Source: Massilia phosphatilytica
GTDB taxonomy: Bacteria > Pseudomonadota > Gammaproteobacteria > Burkholderiales > Burkholderiaceae_D
Reading direction: 5' to 3'
Length of the DNA stretch: 64,000 nucleotides
Assembly (NCBI RefSeq): GCF_002968015.1
Contig: NZ_PUIP01000015.1
Span: 124,001 to 188,000 of the forward strand
In this document: piece after piece, positions 58,726-64,000 of the stretch
How positions within the stretch are numbered: the first letter of the stretch is position 1
How the letters are laid out: each line of letters begins with the position of its first letter
Made by a program: the position numbers and the translations under genes
Notes under the pieces: generated by a model
The model's input: the letters and a program-made list of their open reading frames with translations, nothing else
Told to the model about the DNA's origin: nothing
The model's database searches: none

Positions 58726-59235
58726 TTAAAGCATCACGGGCCGGTCCGGCAATTCATTCGGCCGCGCGCCGCCGGACGGGAAATGCTGGCGCAGCAGCTG
58801 GTTCACCTGGGCGATCGCGGCCAGCGTCGCCGCGTGGAATTCGCCGCGGGCAAAGCCGCGCGTCATCGTGTCGCACACGCCTTGCCACGTGGCCGCGTCG
58901 ATCTTGCGGTCGATGCCTCGGTCGGCAATGATATCGACCTTGCGGTCCGCGAGATTTACGTAAATCAACACTCCGCAGTTGTCCTCGGTGTCCCAGATGC
59001 CGTAGTCGGCGAACAGGGCGATGGCGCGCTGGCGGTGCGTCACGCCGGCCCAGGCCAGCGACAGCGGCAAGCCCTTTTCGACAATCAGCCGCACTTCGCC
59101 GCGGTGCGTCTGTTCGCCGACCGTGATGGCTTCCGTGATGGCAGTGAGAGCTTCCGGCGGGAACGCGCGCTCGGCCTCGTTGCGCGTGCTGAACAGGTGG
59201 CGCAGGGCGCGCCGCAGGCGGTTCGGTTCTTCCAT
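58726..59235 (-). CDS. TPM-domain protein without signal peptide
   Basis: A 169-aa divergent TPM-domain protein (AFPPEALTAITEAITVGEQTHRGEVRLIVEKGLPLS, followed by RAIALFADYGIWDTEDNCGVLIYVNLADRKVDIIADRGI). It lacks a signal peptide and Gly-rich tail. The start codon at 59235 overlaps the stop of the preceding TPM gene (TGATG), implying coupling. A LemA gene followed by a signal-peptide TPM gene and this shorter TPM gene is a recurrent arrangement in proteobacteria. Confidence 0.85.
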   Translation of the reverse strand: MEEPNRLRRALRHLFSTRNEAERAFPPEALTAITEAITVGEQTHRGEVRLIVEKGLPLSLAWAGVTHRQRAIALFADYGIWDTEDNCGVLIYVNLADRKVDIIADRGIDRKIDAATWQGVCDTMTRGFARGEFHAATLAAIAQVNQLLRQHFPSGGARPNELPDRPVML

Positions 59236-60089
59236 CACCAGTCTCCCGAGGCGCCGCCGCCGTCGAAGCTGCCGCCGCCACCGCCGGAAAAGCCGCCGCC
59301 GCCGTCCGAAAACCCGCCGGAAAATCCGCCGCCGCCGCGCCAGCGGTCGTCGTGTTGGTGGGCAGCGTTGCTCAGGATACTGCCGAGAATGAAGCCGGTT
59401 GTCCCGCTGCCCCAGTCGGCGCCGTATCGTCCCGGTTGCGCCAGCCGTGTGCGGCGCGAACGGAAGACCGCGCGGAGGATGATGAGACCGACGAAGATCG
59501 GGAAGAGGCGGACGATGAGGTTCGGGCCGTCGTCGTCCTGCTGCGCCGGCGTCTGTGCCTGCGCTTGCGGCGCAGGGAATTTTTCCTGGTTCAGCAACGT
59601 CGCGATGGCGCCCACGCCCGCGACGAGGCCGCCATACCAGTCCTGCTGGCGGAAATGCGGGGCGATCGTGTCTTCCAGGATGCGCTTCGACTGCGCATCC
59701 GTGAGCACGCCCTGCACGCCGCGCCCGGCCTCGATGCGCAGGCGGCGCAGCGCCTTCGGATTGTCTTTCGCGACCACCAGCAGCACGCCGTCGTCCACGC
59801 CCTTGCGTCCGAGTTTCCACGCGTCGGCCACGCGGATGCTGTACTGCTCGATGGCTTCCGGTTCCGTCGACGATACGAGCAGCACGCCGATCTGGCTGCC
59901 CGTCTTCGCTTCGTAGTCGGCCAGCACGCTTTCCAGTTTCTGGCGCTGGTCCGGCGTGAGCATGCCGATCTCGTCGGTGACGCGCGCGCGCAGCGGCGGC
60001 ACCGGTTTGAATTGACCCTGCGCATACGCGTTACACGCCAGCAGCAAGGTCAGCATCCAGGCCCACAGCAACCGCGGCAGGGCGTTCAT
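59235..60089 (-). CDS. TPM-domain membrane protein (YgcG-like), copy 1
   Basis: A 284-aa protein with a signal peptide (about 1-24), TPM domain (about 35-165), one membrane helix (about 190-210, NLIVRLFPIFVGLIILRAVF) and a C-terminal tail of Gly/Ser/Phe repeats (GGGFSGGFSDGGGGFSGG) ending in SFDGGGASGDW. The very similar end of the copy at 57876-58682 shows the tail was also duplicated. It lies 9 nt after lemA. The glycine-rich tail is typical of YgcG-like proteins. Confidence 0.87.
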   Translation of the reverse strand: MNALPRLLWAWMLTLLLACNAYAQGQFKPVPPLRARVTDEIGMLTPDQRQKLESVLADYEAKTGSQIGVLLVSSTEPEAIEQYSIRVADAWKLGRKGVDDGVLLVVAKDNPKALRRLRIEAGRGVQGVLTDAQSKRILEDTIAPHFRQQDWYGGLVAGVGAIATLLNQEKFPAPQAQAQTPAQQDDDGPNLIVRLFPIFVGLIILRAVFRSRRTRLAQPGRYGADWGSGTTGFILGSILSNAAHQHDDRWRGGGGFSGGFSDGGGGFSGGGGGSFDGGGASGDW

Positions 60090-60098
60090 GGCATGGCC

Positions 60099-60710
60099 TT
60101 ATTTGCCGAAGTTGACGGTCGGTGCCGTCGAGATCGACTTCTCGTTCTCGACCGTGAACGACGGCTTGGCCTGGTAGCCGAACATCATCGCGGTCAGGTT
60201 GGTCGGGAAGCTGCGTACCGTCACATTGTAGTCCTGCACGGCCGCGATATAGCGCTGGCGGGCCACCGTGATGCGGTTCTCCGTGCCTTCCAGCTGCGAC
60301 TGCAGGTCGCGGAAGCTGGCGTCGGCCTTCAGTTGCGGATAGTTTTCCGACACGGCCATCAGGCGCGACAGCGCGCTCGACAGTTCACCCTGCACCTGCT
60401 GGAACTTCTGGAAGGCTTCCGGATTGTTCAGGACTTCCGGCGTGATCTGGAAGCTGGTCGCGGCCGCGCGTGCGCGTGTGACGGCTTCCAGCGTCTCCCT
60501 TTCGTGCGTCGCATAGCCCTTGACCGTGTTCACCAGGTTGGGAATCAGGTCGGCGCGGCGCTGGTATTGGTTGACGACCTCGGCCCAGGCGGCCTTGGTG
60601 GCCTCGTCCTTGGCCTGGAACTGGTTGTAGCCGCAGCCCGACAGCAGGGTGGCGGCCAGTACGGCGGCCAGCAGCAGGCCGGCCCAGCGCGTGAACAAGG
60701 AAGGTTTCAT
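60099..60710 (-). CDS. lemA: LemA family lipoprotein
   Basis: A 203-aa protein with signal peptide and lipobox (LLSGC, Cys at about 26) followed by the LemA helical domain: NQYQRRADLIPNLVNTVKGYA, NPEAFQKFQQVQGELSSALSRLM and YPQLKADASFRDLQSQLEGTENRI. It is first in the minus-strand operon with the TPM genes and divergent from pyrF; AT-rich TTATATTTT upstream may hold a -10. The lipid anchor suggests inner- or outer-membrane attachment. Function in envelope stress is suspected for the family but unproven. Confidence 0.92.
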   Translation of the reverse strand: MKPSLFTRWAGLLLAAVLAATLLSGCGYNQFQAKDEATKAAWAEVVNQYQRRADLIPNLVNTVKGYATHERETLEAVTRARAAATSFQITPEVLNNPEAFQKFQQVQGELSSALSRLMAVSENYPQLKADASFRDLQSQLEGTENRITVARQRYIAAVQDYNVTVRSFPTNLTAMMFGYQAKPSFTVENEKSISTAPTVNFGK

Positions 60711-60831
60711 CTGGCGATCCGTAACTAGTTGTCGAATGGCCAAAATATAACCGAAATGCGATCGTATTGGCGAGACGAACGGAGCGGCGAGCTACAATAG
60801 AGGGTTTGTAATCAGATCAGAGAGGCCGCCC

Positions 60832-61653
60832 ATGAACTTCATCGACAAACTGAACGCCGCCTGGAAGCGTAACGATTCCCTGCTGTGCGTGGGACTCGAC
60901 CCCGACACGTCCCGCTTCCCCGCGCACCTGCAGGGTCGCCCGGACGGCATCGTGGAGTTCTGCAAGGCCATCATCGACGCCACCGCCGACCTGGCCTGCG
61001 CCTTCAAGCCGCAGATCGCGTACTTCGCCGCTCTCGGCGCGGAAGACCAGCTCGAAGCGATCTGCCGCTATCTGCGCGCCACCTGCCCGCACATCCCGCT
61101 GATCCTGGACGCCAAGCGCGGCGACATCGGCGCCACGGCCCACCAGTACGCGCGCGAAGCGTTCGACCGTTATGGCGCCGACGCCGTCACCGTCAACCCG
61201 TACATGGGCTTCGACTCCGTCGAACCGTACATGGAATGGAAGGACCGCGGCGTGATCGTCCTGTGCCGCACGTCGAACGCGGGCGGCTCCGACCTGCAAT
61301 TCCTCGATGTGGGCGGCCAGCCGCTGTACCAGCACGTGGCGCGCCTCGTCGCGGAAAAGTGGAACAGGAACGGCCAGTGCGCCCTCGTCGTGGGCGCCAC
61401 GTTTCCGGAAGAACTCGCGCAGGTGCGCGCCATCGTCGGCGACATGCCCCTGCTCGTGCCGGGCATCGGCGCGCAGGGCGGCGACATCGAGGCGACCGTC
61501 AAGTCGGGCCGCACGGCCGCCGGCACGGGCATGATGATCAATTCCTCGCGCGCCATCATCTACGCACAGCCCCAGGGCGGCGAAGATTTCGCCGCGGCCG
61601 CGCGCCGCGTGGCGCTGGAGACGCGCGACGCCATCAACCGCTACCGCGGCTGA
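60832..61653 (+). CDS. pyrF: Orotidine 5'-phosphate decarboxylase (subfamily 2)
   Basis: Last step of UMP synthesis. The 273-aa protein is the longer type 2 form with LCVGLDPDTSRFP (N-terminal), the catalytic KRGDIGAT in ILDAKRGDIGATA (about 96-108) and LVPGIGAQGGD near the C-terminus. GAGAGG precedes the ATG, and a TACAAT -10-like element lies at 60793-60798 without a clear -35. The last 13 nt overlap the convergent MFS gene. Confidence 0.93.
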   Translation: MNFIDKLNAAWKRNDSLLCVGLDPDTSRFPAHLQGRPDGIVEFCKAIIDATADLACAFKPQIAYFAALGAEDQLEAICRYLRATCPHIPLILDAKRGDIGATAHQYAREAFDRYGADAVTVNPYMGFDSVEPYMEWKDRGVIVLCRTSNAGGSDLQFLDVGGQPLYQHVARLVAEKWNRNGQCALVVGATFPEELAQVRAIVGDMPLLVPGIGAQGGDIEATVKSGRTAAGTGMMINSSRAIIYAQPQGGEDFAAAARRVALETRDAINRYRG

Positions 61654-62870
61654 ACGGCCTGGCGCTGCCGGGCCAGCGCCAGGTAGCGCATCCCGACCGC
61701 CAGCGCCGCGAAGCCCGACGCGGCGGCGACCCCCAGCGCCCAGCGCGGCCCCGCGTGGTCGGCCACCCAGCCGACGATGGGCGCGCCGATCGGCGTCGTG
61801 CCCAGTGCGATGCCGAGCCGCAGGGCCATCACGCGGCCGCGCATCGCGGGTTCGGTCGATAGCTGGAGCAGGCTGTTCGACGTATTCGTGAAAGTGAGGG
61901 CGGCCACGCCCGTCAGCGCCAGCGCCGCCGCGAACCACAGGTAGCCGGGCGCCACGGCCGCCAGCCCGCAACCGACGCCGAACACGCCGGCCCCGACCAC
62001 GAGCGCGCCGAACTGCGTGCGTTCGCGGCGCGCGGCGAGCAGTGCGCCGACGACACTGCCGACGGCCATCGTCGACGACAGCAGGCTATAGCCGCGCGCA
62101 TCCGTGTGGAACACCGAGACGGCCATCGTGCCGATGAAGATCGGAAAATTCAGGCCGAACGTGGCGATCAGGAACAGCATGCCGAGGAGCGCCATCAGGT
62201 CCGGCCGCTTCCACACGTAGCGCAGGCCGTCCAGCATCCCGCGTCCGCCCGCGCTCCCGGGCGCGCGCGGGTGCGCGTGCAGCTCGTCCCTGCGCAGCCA
62301 CGCCAGCGACGCCAGCACCGCCGCGTAGGAAAGTCCGTTGACGATGAATGCCCAGCCAGTGCCGATGCCGGCGATCAAGAGGCCGGCGGCGGCAGGGCCG
62401 ATCATCCGGGCGGCGTTGAACGACGTCGAATTCAGCGCGACCGCGTTCGGCAGGTCGGCATCCCCGACGAGCTGCGCGACGAACGTCTGGCGCACGGGCG
62501 CGTCGAATGCCGACGCGCAGCCGAACAGGAACGCGAACACGTACACGTGCCACAGCGCGACGATGCCGGTGATCGTCATCGCGCCCAGCGCAAGCGCGAG
62601 GAGTCCCATCGCGGCCTGCGTGACCATCATCAGCTTGCGCTGGTCGACGTGGTCGGCGGCCCAGCCCGTCCACGGCAGCAGGAGCAGTTGCGGACCGAAC
62701 TGCAGGGCCATCACGGTGCCGACGGCCGACGCGTTGTGGTGCGTGAGTCCCGTCAGCACGAGCCAGTCCTGGGCCGTGCGCTGCATCCACGTGCCCACAT
62801 TGGAGACCAGGGCGCCGATGGCCCAGAGGCGGTAATTGAAATTGCTTAGCGAGCGGAATGCACGGGACAT
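61641..62870 (-). CDS. MFS transporter, DHA3/EntS-like exporter
   Basis: A 409-aa inner-membrane protein with about 12 helices. MSRAFRSLSNFNYRLWAIGALVSNVGTWMQRTAQDWLVL at the start and GWAADHVDQRKLMMVTQ (loop 2-3) match the enterobactin-exporter-like DHA3 group, as does FNAARMIGPAAAGLLI in the middle. No cargo can be named. It begins 21 nt after sbcB on the same strand, so both may share a transcript, and its 3' end overlaps pyrF by 13 nt. Confidence 0.87.
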   Translation of the reverse strand: MSRAFRSLSNFNYRLWAIGALVSNVGTWMQRTAQDWLVLTGLTHHNASAVGTVMALQFGPQLLLLPWTGWAADHVDQRKLMMVTQAAMGLLALALGAMTITGIVALWHVYVFAFLFGCASAFDAPVRQTFVAQLVGDADLPNAVALNSTSFNAARMIGPAAAGLLIAGIGTGWAFIVNGLSYAAVLASLAWLRRDELHAHPRAPGSAGGRGMLDGLRYVWKRPDLMALLGMLFLIATFGLNFPIFIGTMAVSVFHTDARGYSLLSSTMAVGSVVGALLAARRERTQFGALVVGAGVFGVGCGLAAVAPGYLWFAAALALTGVAALTFTNTSNSLLQLSTEPAMRGRVMALRLGIALGTTPIGAPIVGWVADHAGPRWALGVAAASGFAALAVGMRYLALARQRQAVQPR

Positions 62871-62891
62871 CAGGCAGTGTATGCCGGTGTG

Positions 62892-64000
62892 TCAGTACCG
62901 GCTGGGGGCGATCATCTCCGCGTAATCATACAGGGCCCCGAGGATTTCCTCAGTCCGCTCGTCCGCCGTCTCGGACAGGGCGTCGATCTCCGCGAACAAC
63001 TGGTCGATCGTGCGCGCACCGCCCGCGCCATCGAACAGGCGCGCGGCGCGGTGGTCTTCCCACGCCTGCTGCTCGTCCTCGCCCAGGGTGTGCGGGAAGT
63101 TGCGGGCGCGGTAGCGGAACAGCAGGTGCGACAGGCGCTCGTCCTCGAACGACGGACGCAAGGTCGCCAGCTTCGGCGCGGCTTCCGTCCGCAGCGATTC
63201 CAGCCGGCGCCGGTCCCCGTTCGAGACGAAGCCGCCGTACAGGTCTTCGTCGACGTCGACGCCCGCGGCGACGGCCTCGCGGTGGAACACTTTCTGCCAC
63301 ACCGCCGCCATGTCCGGCCCGCCCGCCGCGATGCGGGCGTGGGCCAGGCATTGTTCGACGTCCAGTTCCCACCGTGCCGCCATCTGCGTGCTCAGCGTTT
63401 TCAGATTGCCGACCAGCATGGGCGACTTGTTCAGGTGCACGCTCTTGATGGGCAGGCGCGTCATGCCCTCGGGCATCTCGGCGGCGCGGGTGAACAGGCG
63501 CTGGCGGATCGTCTCGACGTTCAGGTTGAACAGTTCGGACGGGTCGTGGCGGCAGTCCCACACGAGGACTTCGTTCTTGTTCGTGGGGTGCGTCGCGAGC
63601 GGCCAGACCACGCCGAGGCAGCCGCGCTCGGCCGGGAACATGCCGGAGACGTGCAGGAACGGCTGGCGCAGCGCGCGGTCCAGGTGCAGGCCCATCTGTT
63701 CCGCGACCTTGTCCTTGCGGCGCAGTTCGAGGCAGAAGTCGAACAGTTTCGGCTGCTTGCTGCGCAGCAGGCGTGCCAGCGCGATGGTGGCGCGCACGTC
63801 GGACAGCGCGTCGTGCGCGGCGTCGTGCACGAGTCCGTTGTCGCGCGTGAGGTGTTCAAGTTTGAAGCTCGGGCGGCCGTCGTCGTGGCGCGGCCATGTG
63901 ATGCCGTCCGGACGGAGCGCATACGCCATGCGCACGACGTCGAGCATGTCCCAGCGGCCGCAGCCGTTCTGCCATTCGCGCGCATACGGGTCCATCAGGT
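62892..64000 (-). CDS. sbcB: Exodeoxyribonuclease I, 5' part outside window
   Basis: Single-strand 3'-5' exonuclease used in recombination and mismatch repair. The visible 369 codons hold the second half of the DEDD nuclease domain (CGRWDMLDVVRMAYALRP, GRPSFKLEHLTRDNGL, HDALSDVRATIALARLL with catalytic His/Asp) and the SH3-like and helical C-terminal domains of ExoI. The frame stays open beyond the ATG at 63995, and the DPYAREWQ context is internal in E. coli SbcB, so about 110-120 N-terminal residues, including the DxE motif, lie beyond the window. Confidence 0.92.
   Translation of the reverse strand, partial: LMDPYAREWQNGCGRWDMLDVVRMAYALRPDGITWPRHDDGRPSFKLEHLTRDNGLVHDAAHDALSDVRATIALARLLRSKQPKLFDFCLELRRKDKVAEQMGLHLDRALRQPFLHVSGMFPAERGCLGVVWPLATHPTNKNEVLVWDCRHDPSELFNLNVETIRQRLFTRAAEMPEGMTRLPIKSVHLNKSPMLVGNLKTLSTQMAARWELDVEQCLAHARIAAGGPDMAAVWQKVFHREAVAAGVDVDEDLYGGFVSNGDRRRLESLRTEAAPKLATLRPSFEDERLSHLLFRYRARNFPHTLGEDEQQAWEDHRAARLFDGAGGARTIDQLFAEIDALSETADERTEEILGALYDYAEMIAPSRY

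Noticed and set aside
60767..60798. Sigma70 promoter TTGGCG/TACAAT for pyrF
   Set aside because: The spacer is 20 nt, too long for a confident call; only the -10-like element is noted in the gene entry.
1..64000. tRNA, rRNA, prophage or insertion-sequence genes
   Set aside because: No cloverleaf-like segments, rRNA signatures, integrases or transposases were recognised on reading; a tRNAscan or ISfinder search would be decisive.

Overview
The window reads as a chromosomal segment of a high-GC (about two thirds G+C by eye) Gram-negative betaproteobacterium. The best guess is Oxalobacteraceae (Massilia/Duganella-like), inferred from gene content, codon use and the style of intergenic palindromes, not from a marker gene. 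Genes are dense, many start codons overlap the previous stop (ATGA), and no rRNA, tRNA, insertion sequence or CRISPR array was seen.

The first 38 kb is dominated by carbohydrate use. It opens with a disaccharide phosphorolysis operon (GH65 phosphorylase cut by the window edge, beta-phosphoglucomutase, MFS carrier). A LOV/PAS-GGDEF-EAL c-di-GMP protein and a uracil-DNA-glycosylase-fold protein follow on the minus strand. From about 7.0 to 34.5 kb lies what looks like a complete L-arabinan utilisation locus. Import and cleavage genes are a TonB-dependent receptor, a GPH symporter, secreted GH51, two secreted GH43 and a GH127/146 enzyme, a cytoplasmic GH43, a YtfQRT-YjfF-type furanose ABC transporter and a further secreted GH43. 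Catabolic genes are a mutarotase, an SDR sugar 1-dehydrogenase, an SMP-30 lactonase, an IlvD/Edd-type arabonate dehydratase, an FAH-superfamily protein that probably replaces the DHDPS-type dehydratase, and an alpha-ketoglutaric semialdehyde dehydrogenase. Together these would carry L-arabinose to 2-oxoglutarate without phosphorylation. A GbpR-like LysR regulator closes the locus, and rsgA sits inside it on the minus strand.

From 34.5 to 46.6 kb come an FAH hydrolase/2-hydroxyacid dehydrogenase pair, a low-GC orphan gene, a MarR-controlled EmrAB/outer-membrane-factor efflux operon with a clear promoter and operator, a dense cluster of GGGGTCAGA palindromes, a Ser-Lys type asparaginase, a small secreted protein, a pirin and a secreted M20 peptidase. 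From 46.9 to 54.8 kb there is a galactose operon (galT, a degenerate M24 peptidase homologue, galK, GH2), followed by an 872-aa fusion of a GT-B glycosyltransferase to a UDP-galactopyranose-mutase-like flavoprotein.

The last 9 kb holds small envelope genes, a candidate small RNA between two intrinsic terminators, an SDR, a lemA/TPM-domain operon with a duplicated TPM gene, pyrF, an MFS exporter and the 3' part of sbcB.

The points most worth a second look are the glycosyltransferase-flavoprotein fusion, the LOV-like domain with two altered flavin-site residues, the M24 homologue lacking metal ligands, the candidate small RNA, and two repeat families that supply the stop codons of neighbouring genes.
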